64,000 nt of DNA from Oegoconia quadripuncta (lineage: Eukaryota; Arthropoda; Insecta; Lepidoptera; Autostichidae), in NCBI GenBank assembly GCA_949316235.1, contig OX438759.1:16522618-16586617 (forward strand), written 5' to 3'. Position 1 is the first letter of the stretch. Each line of letters begins with the position of its first letter. A model generated the notes under the pieces. The model was given only the letters and a program-made list of their open reading frames with translations. It was not told the DNA's origin and did not search any database. A program made the position numbers and the translations under genes. Shown here in pieces: positions 30,701 through 41,253 of this stretch.

Positions 30701-31070
30701 GTTCAGTAATACATACAATATCGATGGTGTTGTGTTTCTCTAAAAACATCTCTATTTCTAGTTCTTTGCCAGAAAAGCACTGAATATTTTGATGAAATAT
30801 TGTAAGTCGATTTGGCTTTTCTTTTGTCTTTTTACCTAGTTTAAATATCGAGACTGCTCTAAGTCCCTCGTCTCAACAATAGTCACATCCCTATTATTAT
30901 AAATAATAGGTGATTTGATACCCCTAGAAGGGCCCTCCATTACAAAAAAGGATCTACCATTGACTGGTATCGTATAAATAGGTAAATTATAGGCTAACAA
31001 CATAGCCAATTGTTTTATATAATATTTTGAAAGATATAGTTTATCTTTCGTTAAAACAAGACTCACTCAT
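27719..31070 (-). mobile_element. Nearly full-length Jockey-clade LINE J2
   Basis: 3' end at 27719 with an (AAAATC)n-type tail. The RT and endonuclease region extends to about 30880. Upstream, a 76-codon frame at 30836-31066 (MSLVLTKDKLYLSKYY, IIYNNRDVTIVETR) joins the endonuclease frame after a one-base shift and may be its N-terminal extension or the end of ORF1. The true 5' end is not visible. A 3' fragment of the same family is at 45292-45430. Confidence 0.82.
27961..30880 (-). pseudogene. J2 ORF2: endonuclease plus reverse transcriptase, frameshifted
   Basis: On the minus strand an apurinic-type endonuclease opens with LTIFHQNIQCFSGKELEIE, ITEHWL, VIVCGDFNVDLL and SDHCGQL. The reverse transcriptase follows: YRPISILPVLSKIFEK, GFTNGRSTTDAG, CDLSKAFDCVDHK, GVPQGSILGPFMF, and FADD near the end of the first frame. 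The first frame (28692-30749) ends at WFTGLL because TGGTTTAC is tandemly duplicated near 28700-28715. The second frame (27961-28695) resumes at NNLVLNAKKTKC and ends YLGDKEVWC. It is otherwise collinear with J1, which has WFTANNLLLNEKK here. One 8-bp duplication therefore inactivated an otherwise long ORF2. Confidence 0.88.
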
Positions 31071-31716
31071 TATATCTTAATTATCAATGAACTTTCTACC
31101 AAAGGTACTACCTACATAGTACTGAAATACAGCTAAATTAATGATATTTTTAAACGAAACGAAGTAATATCTAACTAAATAAACTAAACTAGAATACTAG
31201 AAAAGTACTTATAAACACGAACGCGATTCGAAGTACTGCCTAACTGTAAATTAAACCTAGAAAACTAAAAGTAGGTACTAAATAGCTAACAATTAAATAA
31301 AGTATTCAATTGAAACTTCTTTTAATTCTGATAATTAAGTAATAATCAGTAATCCGTCACTAACCATATAATTCCTAACCTGTTTAAATCTTTGAATTAA
31401 TATAATAACAACCTGCCAATTAACCTTAGCAAACCTCACGAAATAATCAGCGAAATCAACGAAATGCAAATAATTCCTCCTAATCCCTAGCAAACATTTT
31501 CAAGCGCCATAGAAGAATGTCGTAAACGACTGTAACGCCGCCGGTTGCCACTTTGCCATATAAGGTTATCGGAAAACAAAACGTAAGCGCGTTTTAAAAT
31601 ACAGTCAACGCCATCTAGCGACGCGTGCGGGTATCACCGCCACTCTTAGCCAATGCATTATATTTTGACCAAATTTTCGTTTGTTTATTTAATTTGTGTA
31701 ATGTTCGAGTAGAATA
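31071..31716. other. Possible J2 upstream sequence, no gene
   Basis: AT-rich on the left, turning more GC-rich at 31500-31670 (AACGCCGCCGGTTGCC, GACGCGTGCGGGTATC). This could be the J2 5' untranslated region, read on the minus strand, or flank. No boundary or target duplication was found. Confidence 0.35.
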
Positions 31717-32290
31717 AAATTAATCGTTTGACTATTTCTTCTTGTAAACTTGTAATAAGTATGTAAGTATAAAAGCCAGTTTAGTCTTATCCAGAGTTTT
31801 CCTTTAATTTTATTTATATTCGTATTAAAAGCAGAAGGGGAGGCATTCGCCCAGCAGTGGGACGCTATAGGCTAGATTAAATTAGAAGATGTGTCCCACT
31901 ATGCTGGACAGTCGATTTTTTTATGTACCAATAGTAGAAGGGGGCATTACCATATCTCTAATACAGCTGGGACCAGCTGAGGGTTCTTCGTCAGATATAA
32001 AGTTAATCGTTCGACTATTTCTTCTTGTAAACTTGTAAGTATAAGTATAAAAGCCAGTGTAGTCTTATCCTGAGTTTTCCTTTAATTTTATTTATATGCG
32101 TATTATAAGCAGAAGGGGAAGCATGCGCCCAGCAGTGGGATGCTATAGGCTAGATTAAATTAGAAGATGTGTCCCACTACGCTGGATTTTTGCAATGACA
32201 GTCGATTTTTCTATGTACCAATAGTAGAAGGGGGCATTACCATATCTCTAATACAGCTGAGACCAGCTGAGGGTTCTTCATCAGATACTT
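31717..32290. repeat. Tandem duplication, units of about 285 bp
   Basis: The unit from TTAATCG(T/C)TTGACTATTTC to GGGTTCTTC(G/A)TCAGATA occurs twice, about 31719-31999 and 32002-32289. Each unit holds GCAGAAGGGGA(G/A)GC and CCAGCAGTGGGA, resembling the LINE N terminus. Unit 2 has an extra TTTTTGCAATGA. Non-coding. Confidence 0.85.
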
Positions 32291-32811
32291 CAGACCTTCG
32301 ATTTTTGACATCAAATGAAGCGGCCCACCAAGTTGAATATTTTTTGTAAAGGCGGTATATGTCGATCTCTAATAGTTTGGTTGGGCTCTTGTGTTTCCTA
32401 ATCAGGGTCACCAGGTACTCCAGATCTTCGATTATCCAAGTTTTTATAGTTTTCCCTTTATGTGGCCATTAAACCATAACTCTGTACCAAATTTCAGCTC
32501 TCTGAGTTTATGGGAAGTACTAGTTCTATTTTGATGATCATGAGTGAGTGAGTGAGTGAGTGAGTGAGTGAGTGTCATAAATGCGAAACTTTGCTTTCGC
32601 TTAACTTCGGAACTAAATGACCTACAGACTTGAAATTTTGGATTTTAAGTATGTGATTATAGCTTACTGGATGACGAAAATTTCTGCGTTCTAGTCTTAT
32701 CCAGAGGTTCTAAAATAGGGGCCTGAAAATGCGGCGAAATGGTTCCAGTAAAGGATGGTACGGCAGTGTTTGCTTCGCGCTCGACTTGGCGGGGGCACTG
32801 CCGTGCCCCCC
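32291..32811. repeat. Interspersed repeat remnant with (TGAG)n
   Basis: CCAAATTTCAGCTCTCTG, then GAGTGAGTGAGTGAGTGAG at about 32540-32574, then TCATAAATGCGAAAC and TTTGCTTTCGCTTAAC. This looks like a common lepidopteran non-coding repeat, but I cannot assign its class. Confidence 0.5.
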
Positions 32812-32814
32812 GAT

Positions 32815-32946
32815 AAAGAGACAAGATAGCCAGTCCCCCAAATGTGTTGGGGTTTCCGGGTCATTACGCTTCCACCTTCGACCTCATCTTCACTTAACAT
32901 CAGGTGTGATTGAGGTCAACAACCAACCCGTTGTGCATAAAAAAAA
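32815..32946 (+). mobile_element. SINE A 3' fragment
   Basis: AGATAGCCAGTCCCCC to GTTGTGCATAAAAAAA. Only the 3' third remains. Confidence 0.82.
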
Positions 32947-33152
32947 TCAAAGACTAGTTTAAAAGACAGACTACTTATGTTTTCTATTCGTTGAAAATTT
33001 AAAAAAACAAAGATGGGCAATTAAAAAAAAATAAACCAATCCGTTTCCTGAACAAAAATGGGTTCAACCCCTGTCAATGTGAAGCTCACAGTGAAGTCAA
33101 TTCGAATTATATCAAAAAAGATTTTTTTCGTAAGTTATAAAAATAACATGTC

Positions 33153-33331
33153 TTTTTTTTATGCACAACGGGTTGGTTTTTAACTTCAATCATCATGTTA
33201 AGTGAAGATGATGTCGAGGGTGGAAGCGTACTGACTCGGAAACCCCAACACATTTGGGGGACTGGTTATCTTATCTCTGACAACCGGAACACAACAATGC
33301 TACTAACATTGCTGATTGGCGGCAGATTTTT
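33153..33331 (-). mobile_element. SINE A 3' fragment, minus strand
   Basis: TTTTTTTTATGCACAACGGG to TTGGCGGCAGATTTT. It faces the + copy at 32815 tail to tail, 206 bp apart. Confidence 0.82.
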
Positions 33332-33389
33332 AATACACATTTACATATCATACGAAGAATAACCGAACCGAATCGAAAAAATGATTTGT

Positions 33390-33465
33390 AGTTTCTATAA
33401 GATATTTAAATGTACCTTCCTTATTCAAACAATAAAGCGTATTTGATTTGATTTGATTTGAAATG
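33390..33465 (+). repeat. LINE tail with (TTTGA)n
   Basis: AAATGTACCTTCC, ACAATAAAGCGTATTTG and TTTGATTTGATTTGA. Same tail type as 8560. Confidence 0.55.
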
Positions 33466-33849
33466 ACCAACAATCTTCATACTTATTTCCGACTCTCCTA
33501 TACTAACGGCAATTCCCTTTCGCGTGATAAATATGTGAAAATAAGTGCCCAACTTTTTCACAGCGCTTACTCATTCAAAAGGTATCTATTTATCTTTTTT
33601 TTTCTTTCAATCGTGGCGCAGACGATAAATCTTATAACTTATTTATACGCCCCAAAATCGTAAGGGACTTTGTCAAAATTAAGATATAAATCTTCGTACT
33701 GGCCATTTTTTCTTTGGGAATTGCGCAGACGAATCGTGTTTATTGAGAGCAAGTTTGACTTGACATTGAAGAAAAACTAATTTTTTAATCATAGAAGAAG
33801 GTTGTACCTATCTGTGAATAAAGTAAGGCTTTCCAGATTTATAATAAGT
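33466..33849. other. No gene recognised
   Basis: No open frame or repeat that can be named. Confidence 0.4.
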
Positions 33850-34052
33850 CCAGTGACTTCGCAGTGTTGGACTTTCGCGGTAACGTGCATCAAAATCAAT
33901 GACGCAACGTGAATCGAAGTGTAGAGGCTTCGCCTAACAGTATTTCGCAGCAATGTATATCGAAGTGTAGTGACTTCGCTGTGATGGTCTATTGTGGTTG
34001 TCTAGTGGCTTTCCAGTGACGGTCTTTTGCAATAACTTGCAACGAAGTGTAT
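33850..34052. repeat. Degenerate tandem repeat rich in TTCGC
   Basis: Units of about 45-80 bp share the frame GTGACTTCGCAGTG, TTTCGCGGTAA, GTGCATCAA or TGCAACGAAG, and CGAAGTGTAG (three recognisable). The repeat stops at the 3' tail of the CR1-like LINE and related sequence resumes on its far side at 39235-39345. Confidence 0.65.
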
Positions 34053-34469
34053 AGATAGATAGATAGATAAAAACTTTATTGGCATTACAGATACACACAC
34101 AGTTATGTTATGCTATACATATAAAGCAAAAGTACCCCGGTTAAAACTTACATTTCAAATCAAAGAGGGATGTACTTACAACTAATTTGTGTGTGTGCCG
34201 CAGTAATACAAAAGGGTTATAGCTCAGTGTGTAACTTTACCCAATGCCTGGGTAAAACACTGGTATTCTGCTATAGCCCGAGGTTGGCCAGGAAACTAGT
34301 ATATACAACAGACAAGGTGTTATGGGGTGTAGTGTATAGTGCACATTTAGCGTTAATATGGAAGGCAATAAACAAAGATTATTGATTGACAATAAATACA
34401 AAACGAACTTACCTATTTTGTTCAACTAATAAAGATAGTACTGTGTGTTGAATTTTATCCAAATTACTC

Positions 34470-37354
34470 TCACGAGACACAAACAGTAGTAACATACCTT
34501 TCAGGAATTCCAATTTTTTGTTTCTCCATTAAATAGTTTCTATAATGGTTTTTAAAAGTGACTTTGGATTTTAGCAGTCTAAGCGGGGGAGGTATGTTGT
34601 TCCAACACTTAGTAGCTTGGTATCGAAAACTGCCAGTGAACGCCACTGTCCTATGAGAGTAACCTGCCAAGAGAAAGCGTGTCGGTCTGGTACTGTACCT
34701 GTCGTGGAAAGGTGAGAACCTCAACTTGGAGTATAGATATTCCGGATTTTTGAATTTAAGGACATCAAAAACTAGACATGCGAGATGTAACTGCCTCCTC
34801 GATGCCATGTTCAAAGAAAAGGTGCTGTTCAGGTACGGTGTTATATGTGAACGCGGTGGAATGTCGTAACAGAAACGGCAGCACGCATTCTGCACACGCT
34901 GTATCAGACGCTTAGTTTTAGAGTATAACCGAGGGCCATAAACAAGATCACCATAATTCAGTTTGGACAGTATTAGAGACTCGCACCGAGTAACACGCAC
35001 CTGTTCTTTCAATAGGTTTCTAATTTTATAAAGAATTTTTAATCTGTAAAAACAGCTACGTACTAAATTTAACACATGCGTCTCAAACCGCAGTTCCTGA
35101 TCAAATATTATTCCAAGGTTCCTTGCCTCATCAACGCGATCTATACTATGACCAGATATATTCACATTAGGATTAAGACTGAGGATCTGTGACACTTGCT
35201 TTTTTGATCCTAGAACCAAAAATTTAGACTTTGCAGGGTTGAGGACCAAAGCGTTCCCTTCAGACCAGCGTGCGACTCGAGCCAAATCCTCATTGATTTG
35301 CAATACTGTCTCATTGTCGCTCTCGCGGGGTACAGACTTATAAATCTGTACATCGTCAGCATAAATATGGTATCTGCAGTGTTGGATATGATCTGCGAGA
35401 TCCGCACTAAATATAATAAAAAGCAGAGGTCCGAGTATTGTGCCTTGCGGCACACCACGATCCACAGATGCTGGAGCCGAAAACAAAGTACTGCCATCCT
35501 CCTTCACAAGTTTCACAGATTGTTGTCTATTACTCAGATAACTGTTAAACCACGTAAGAGACTTGCAACAGAGTCCATAATAAGCCAACTTTGACAGAAG
35601 TAAAGGAATATTAATGCAATCGAACGCACGTGAATAATCCAATAAGGACAAAATTGTACCACATCCAGAATCCTGATCCGTAAGTACATTATCTACGACA
35701 TCCAACAAGGAAGAAACCGTACCCCTCCCCCTACGAAAACCAGACTGCGCAACAGGCAGAATACCATAGCTTTCTACATATTTGCTCAACTGGCTGCATA
35801 CTACTTTTTCAAGAATCTTCGACAAGAATGGTAGAATGCATATGGGCCTCAAGTCTTTAAGTTCCGTTGGATTATCCAACTTGGGTAATGGAGTGATAAC
35901 TGCAGACTTCCACAAGGAAGGAAAAGTGCCAGCGCATATAGACTTATTAATAATGGCTGTGATAACTGATAGTGTGCGTGGGAGTGTGAGCATTATCATG
36001 TCCCTGCTTATACCATCAACACCAAGGGAGTTAGATTTTACAGACATTAAATGTCTAGCGATCTCATCCTCGCCCACTGGTTGCAAGGTAAGCTGACGGT
36101 TATGAAATCTATGATACTCGAAGTAAGTCAAATCAGAGATTGGTACCGTAGTGGGACCAGGCACATCCAGAAAGTGAGAATTTATGAGATCAGGATCCCC
36201 GAAGTCATCAGGCAGGCAGTTATGCCTCTTTGCATCAGGCAATACCTTATCCTTAAGATTCTTCCAAAATACCTTAGGACTATCATGTTTAGAATTAATA
36301 AATCGATCATAGTAAGCACGTTTCTCACTAAAAATGCCTCCCTTGACCAACTTTTTAAGCTGTTTATAATATTCTTTATGAGTACCCAACTTGGACTTAC
36401 GATATTTCTGAAAAGCCCTAGCACGCATATCCAACATGAGCTTAATAGTATCCGTAATCCAGGGCAAAGATCGGTCGTTCTTAACTTTGACTGTCTTAAC
36501 CGGCGCAAACATATCGAACAGTGCTAACACACGACAATTGAACGAGTATACCACGTCATCAACAGAATGGAAATTGAGCGCCGACTCCCAGTCCATAGAA
36601 TTTAAATATGAATTAAATGTGTCCAGATCAATATTATTTATGGGTCTGTAAGTTATCCATCTAGGCTGACTTTTTAATTTTTTAATTTGTAAAGTTATAT
36701 TTACCATAGCATGTCCTAACGAACCTAGAATACTGGACACGGCCACTTCTCTCACCCGGGCATTCGTGCAAACAACGTCAATAAGCGTCTCGGTGTCCAC
36801 CGAGAAATGTGTCGGCTCATTCACCACCTGCTCAAGACCTGTGTAGTTTAAAAATTGTAAAATTTTGTCGTTTTTATATTACAGGGGTCCAACCAGTTAA
36901 TATTAAAATCGCCGAGCAAAACCATATGATCGTATTTTGAAAAATAAGTCACCGATTCCGTCAGAGCGTCCAAAAATATGTCAACATTTATCCAATCAGG
37001 GCGATATGCTGTCCCAATAACAACGCGTAGACCATTTATTGCAACAGACATCCAGATTTGTTCAATATTGGCCATAGGGTGCTTTAAAAGCTTGACGCGT
37101 AAGCAGCGCTTGTGATAAAAGGCCACACCCCCTCCCCTTCCTCCACGCATATGCTGCGGTCGCGGTACAGAGCGCAATCTGTAACCGGGAATGGTAGGTG
37201 CGCGCGCTTCTTGCCCTAGCCGTAACCAAGATTCATTTATGGCGACGACATCGGCATCTCTCCGACTTATGGCTATGAGAAAATCATCTTGTCCAGTATG
37301 TAGTGAGCCTGCATTGTAAAGTGCTAACTTGAGGAATTTACTTTTGGAATCCAT
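34470..37354 (-). pseudogene. CR1-like ORF2: endonuclease-reverse transcriptase, one frameshift
   Basis: The first frame (37354-36848) starts MDSKSKFLKLALYNAGSL and covers the endonuclease: INESWLRLG, GGRGGGVAFYH, GTAYRPDW, LLGDFNINW. It ends early at a TAA. The second frame (36827-34470, 785 codons) begins in the endonuclease end (GSLGHAMV at the SDH position) and carries the RT: RPICILPFLSKILEK, QSGFRRGRGTVSSL, LLDYSRAFDCINIP, GVPQGTILGPLLF, IYADDVQIYKS (catalytic DD), then a C-terminal domain. The break lies in a T homopolymer near 36851-36855; one T more would join the frames. This could be a real inactivating deletion or a base-calling error. Nothing else is broken. Confidence 0.88.
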
Positions 37355-37932
37355 TAAAGTTATTAGCTATATCCAGACTGCAGAAAACGACAAAATCATA
37401 AAATATAAGCAATGCAGACGTCCCACGGCACACACAAAAGCAACGTGATATATTTATATGTGTCATTTGTTTGCAACGTAAGTAGGCAACAGGTTTATTA
37501 AAGTGTTTATTTAAAGTGTGTATACAAAGTATGTGTGTCTGTTTGATGGTTCTATAACACAAACCAGGTTGTATTACGGCGGCAAACAACATTGCATTTA
37601 AGACATAAAAATAAACACAAGTCACACAAGCCTTTTTAATAGCCGATATCTGTACAAAATGCAACAACTCCACAATGCAGTAACCAAAATAAAATGCCCG
37701 TGAAAAGGGTACGTCAAAAACTGTATCACAATTTATATTGTTTATCGAACTGCAATTAATTCCATGTATATAGTATTCTGTTGCAGGCAAATTTTGTGGC
37801 ATACAGAGGACAAAGTGATACATGTGTATTCTTGTTGGAAAAATGAAAGCGGTGAATATGTTTTTAAAATTAAAAATTATGAGCAACAAAAGTGAAAGCA
37901 ATAACAAATATTTCCCATCACTACAAATTGCA

Positions 37933-39042
37933 TTACTTTCGTTCGACAGGTGAGCAAACAGAGTATCTTCCAAAAACACGGTCCAAATCATCCTCCGAGT
38001 AAATACGGAAACGCGGCACGTCCCTGCCCTGGTGCTGACGCACGTATACTCTGCCATCCCTCGTCCAGACATAGCGCCAGTTTGCTCGCCCGGCTGCCTC
38101 GCGCGCCTTGTGGAAAATCTGACGATTGGCCCGGGTCAACCGCTCGTTGACATAAAACCGTCGCGACGGCCCCGGCAGACCCGTACCCTCGGTGGTGGCG
38201 CCGCGCCGCACCCGCGCCGCCTGCAGCAGCTGGTCGCGCACAGCGCGCCGCGACATGCGCACGGCGATGGCGCGCGGCCGGGGAGTCGCGGCGGAGCACG
38301 CACCGCCCTCAGCGAGCTCCGATACTCGGCCCACACGTACTGCACTCACTATATCTTGTTCCGCTAAAGTCACGCCCAGCTTGTTAGCTATCGTCATGAT
38401 GATGTGAGGGACGGTTTCACCCTTCTCTTCCGGGATACAGGTTATATCCAAATCGTTAGACAGGAGCTCCTGATCCCGCTCGTTAATTTCCCGCTTTAAT
38501 TGGGCCACAACATCCACCAGAGAGAGGTCCACCTGTTGACTAACTGCGCTCGCATCCACCCGACGCTCGACGTCTCCAATACGAGTACTCAATTCGTCAA
38601 GGCGTCTGTCACAGGCGTCAACTCGCGATAACATCCCCGATACGGCGGCCGTAAGATCCTCCATCTGGAGACGCACAGCTCTCATCTCCTCCCTAAACAG
38701 ACGTATCTCAGCAATCAATGCAGACTCTTCATCGTGCTCAGGTGCTAGTGCAGACGGCCCACGGCGCAGAGTAACATTTTCATCGGCTCCTCGTACAGGC
38801 GTGTTAATGTTACCAGTTTTAGGTTGTTTCGATCTACAACGATCACACTTCCACGTTTCTTTGTGGTCTCTGGTCATTGTATTGTAGAATCGCTTCTCGG
38901 AGACAGTGGTGCACTTGCGCTCATATACATCACGGCACAGACAACACCTAAGATATTCCTTATCAGTGATGTTACGTCGGCAACCCGCACAGGCTAGAGC
39001 TTCCGAAGACATTTTATAGTTAATGTTATTGTAAACAAACAA
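37933..39042 (-). CDS. CR1-like LINE ORF1 protein, 369 aa, intact
   Basis: Probably the RNA-binding nucleocapsid-like protein of the element. Residues 18-69 hold a PHD-like zinc finger (C18-x2-C21, C33-x2-C36, C66-x2-C69, with WKCDRC at the end). About 105-195 is a heptad-rich coiled coil (EIRLFREEMRAVRLQMEDL) likely for trimer or dimer formation. About 200-245 resembles the RRM-like middle of other LINE ORF1 proteins (HIIMTIANKLGVTL). The C-terminus (FYVNERLTRANRQIF, RYVWTRDGRVYVR) resembles the FP-protein C-terminal domain also found in insect DNA viruses and common in lepidopteran elements of this kind. Met11 is an alternative start nearer the finger. The coding region is much GC-richer than flanking DNA. 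No stop or frameshift. A 244-codon frame across its end and the spacer is a shadow. Confidence 0.85.
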   Translation of the reverse strand: MFVYNNINYKMSSEALACAGCRRNITDKEYLRCCLCRDVYERKCTTVSEKRFYNTMTRDHKETWKCDRCRSKQPKTGNINTPVRGADENVTLRRGPSALAPEHDEESALIAEIRLFREEMRAVRLQMEDLTAAVSGMLSRVDACDRRLDELSTRIGDVERRVDASAVSQQVDLSLVDVVAQLKREINERDQELLSNDLDITCIPEEKGETVPHIIMTIANKLGVTLAEQDIVSAVRVGRVSELAEGGACSAATPRPRAIAVRMSRRAVRDQLLQAARVRRGATTEGTGLPGPSRRFYVNERLTRANRQIFHKAREAAGRANWRYVWTRDGRVYVRQHQGRDVPRFRIYSEDDLDRVFGRYSVCSPVERK

Positions 39043-39234
39043 TGGACCTTACACGAACAGTTGACGATAACACTTTAGGTGACACTAAACGGCACTTTTA
39101 TTATATCAACGTGAAGTGCTCAATCTTGTGAAAGTAATATTTATATAATTACTTTAAATATCCTATTTTAAATCACTATATTAATTACATAAATGCAGAG
39201 ATTCTTATAACACCTCTTATTTTGTCAAGTACCT

Positions 39235-39345
39235 TCAACCAAAAACTTCGCAGACTTCGCAGACTTTATAGACTTTATAGACTTCGCAGAGACATATTTC
39301 GCGGTGATTTGCATAAAAAACTAGTGGCTTCACAATGATCGCATG
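39235..39345. repeat. 9-bp tandem repeat and TTCGC unit
   Basis: ACTTCGCAG ACTTCGCAG, two ACTTTATAG, then ACTTCGCAG, five 9-bp units at 39246-39290. It is followed by ATTTCGCGGTGATTTGCAT and AGTGGCTTCACAATGATCG, which resemble the array at 33850-34052 on the other side of the LINE. Confidence 0.75.
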
Positions 39346-40165
39346 ATGTATCGCATTGTTTAGCATCGTCGTTTGAATGAAGCAAAAGAATATGTCAGGA
39401 TTGTAACAAGTGGAAGCCTGTGGTGTATGTATTACTCTCCATATTATGAATCCTTCGCTAATTTGACGCTGGCGATGACATATTGAATTATTTGTGAACG
39501 ACAAAGGCGTTTCTATAACTTTAACATTACCATGGGCGACTCTTTAAAAGCGTCAAGAATTTATAACAAGATAACGATTGAATGAATTGGTTTTCTAGTA
39601 GAGATTTGTGTCTGCTTGTATCTAGTTTGTTTAGATGTTATCTCTAATCCACCCCTTCGCAAATTAGAGTACTCGTCCAACTTGCTTTGAGAGTTGTAAT
39701 ATAGATTTCGAGTGGTCTAAGTATCTGTTACTACGATGAGAATCGAGTGGCACCTAAACCTTAGTGCTACAATGACGGAGATACCAAAATCCTCTGAATT
39801 ATAAACCGTTTGACGTAAGCCCTAAAACGATTTAACTCGTAAGTACCCCAGCGAGTGGTCTAGACTTATGTAGAAGTTCAGAGTCGCTTCGAGATTGGTT
39901 TAAAGTCAAACCTATCACGTAAAAGAAGTGGGACTCGAGTACTTGAATAAGATTCGAATGATTAAAATTGACGTGAAATGTGATATTTTTGTCAAAATTT
40001 ATTGTTTTTTTTCGTTGGTTTTGAGTAAAAAAAATTGCTTAATTTGCTTTTAATAACAAGCGGGAGTTGAGAGGTGGTGGTGTGTGCACTATTTTTGCTA
40101 AGTTATGGGCGAAATATATTTACTTCAGTAAAATTTGTTTTCAAAGGGATTAGGTAATACTGCAG
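39346..40165. other. No gene recognised
   Basis: Unassigned sequence of average composition for the window. No repeat identified. Confidence 0.4.
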
Positions 40166-40265
40166 TGTGTTTATTAATTTAAATTCAGGTAGCAAAATCA
40201 GTTATTACCAATCGGTAAAATTTATTGAAAAAATATCTTTGAATAAAAATAAAGATTTTTACAAG

Positions 40266-40490
40266 ATGAGCGAAACTGCAGCTGACGTAATAATCTTTTG
40301 TTTACTAGTAGAGTGCACAGGATGCGTTGAAGACGAGACGTTTGGTTTGATGCCAGATTATACAGCCCACGCTTCAAAGATTTTAATCACGCAGGGTGTT
40401 GCCAAGACTGTGACAAATTTTGCCAAGTTGTACACAAATCGCATACAAAGCCAAAAAATGGAACTATCGACAAGTATAAGTTTCATATAA
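40266..40490 (+). CDS. Orphan open frame, 74 codons, unknown
   Basis: ATG at 40266 in ACAAGATGA opens MSETAADVIIFCLLVE, CTGCVEDETFGLMPDY and ends near SISFI. The frame is also open upstream to an ATG at 40167. Residues of about 6-14 are hydrophobic; composition is otherwise globular. No family recognised, no splice signals noted, no second copy in the window. It may be chance or a decayed exon. Confidence 0.15.
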   Translation: MSETAADVIIFCLLVECTGCVEDETFGLMPDYTAHASKILITQGVAKTVTNFAKLYTNRIQSQKMELSTSISFI

Positions 40491-40691
40491 GAAACAGATG
40501 TCACATGATCGATTACTACCCCCGAGAGATGAAAATCGATTAAATCAAAAATATTTAGCTTTTAACACAGTTGGTGAATTTGGTGTATTGATGTAATCAA
40601 CGTCAAAGAATTTATTGCTCGCCACAATGTAAATGTAAATAGTAATTTGTAACAGGGTGTTGCATACAATAAAGCGCCCTTTAAGGGCATT

Positions 40692-40930
40692 GCAAATATA
40701 AAGAGGGCTAACCAGTGTTCTTGAATTTACATTACGGTATTAATTACATTATTTAATAATAAAGTAATTATTAATAACATTATTTAACTATATTATTTAT
40801 TGATAATGCAATTATTAATAACGTTATTTAACTACATTATTTATTAATAATGTAATTATTAATTACATTATTTAAATTATGTAATGTTAATTAATGTAAA
40901 GAACACTGGATAAGCCCTCTTTATATTTGC
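40692..40930. mobile_element. 239-bp MITE with internal tandem repeat
   Basis: Begins GCAAATATAAAGAGGGCT and ends in its inverse AGCCCTCTTTATATTTGC; CCAGTGTTCTT / AAGAACACTGG also pair. The interior is nearly pure A/T with a unit of about 44 bp (TAATTATTAATAAC, TATTTAACTA) repeated about 2.7 times. Confidence 0.75.
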
Positions 40931-41253
40931 TTTATATAACTAATATTACAATTACATTATTAATATTATAATCACATTATTATCATTACGTTCAAATTCA
41001 ATAAACATTATAAAATTTGTATTTCTTACATGTAGGTAGCTAGAATGTTTTAGAATAACAATAACATAATTATTCTACTCTTAAACTCATTTGTGTGTTA
41101 TTATTATTGACAAATATAGTAATTTGGGAGTTTTGTAAATTTTCAACTTATTCATCACACAATGACAGCTCGTGAACGAAATAGACGTGTTGTGAGTTCA
41201 CATTTATTGATTGATGTGTGCATCAATTTTGGGGCCATTTTGATTGTTTCAAC
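40931..41253. other. No gene recognised
   Basis: AT-rich spacer between two MITEs. TGAATTTATTGAACG-type runs only. No feature. Confidence 0.4.

Larger units (their letters stand above)
34053..39105 (-). mobile_element. Nearly complete CR1-like LINE, about 5 kb
   Basis: The minus-strand order is a short 5' UTR, ORF1 (39042-37933), a spacer of about 580 nt, ORF2 endonuclease-RT (37354-34470), then a 3' UTR ending GCCAATAAAGTTTTTATC plus (TATC)n. The two-ORF layout with a PHD-type ORF1 and the short microsatellite tail fit the CR1/Jockey superfamily. The 5' boundary is approximate. 3' relatives are at 75, 49260, 58105 and 58193. Confidence 0.87.

Noticed and set aside
37338..38072. 244-codon minus-strand open frame bridging the CR1-like ORF1 and ORF2
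   Set aside because: It overlaps the intact ORF1 in another frame and the rest is a low-complexity spacer; no domain or element protein matches it.
39246..39290. CRISPR-like short repeat array
   Set aside because: The 9-bp units are contiguous without spacers and the genome is clearly eukaryotic.
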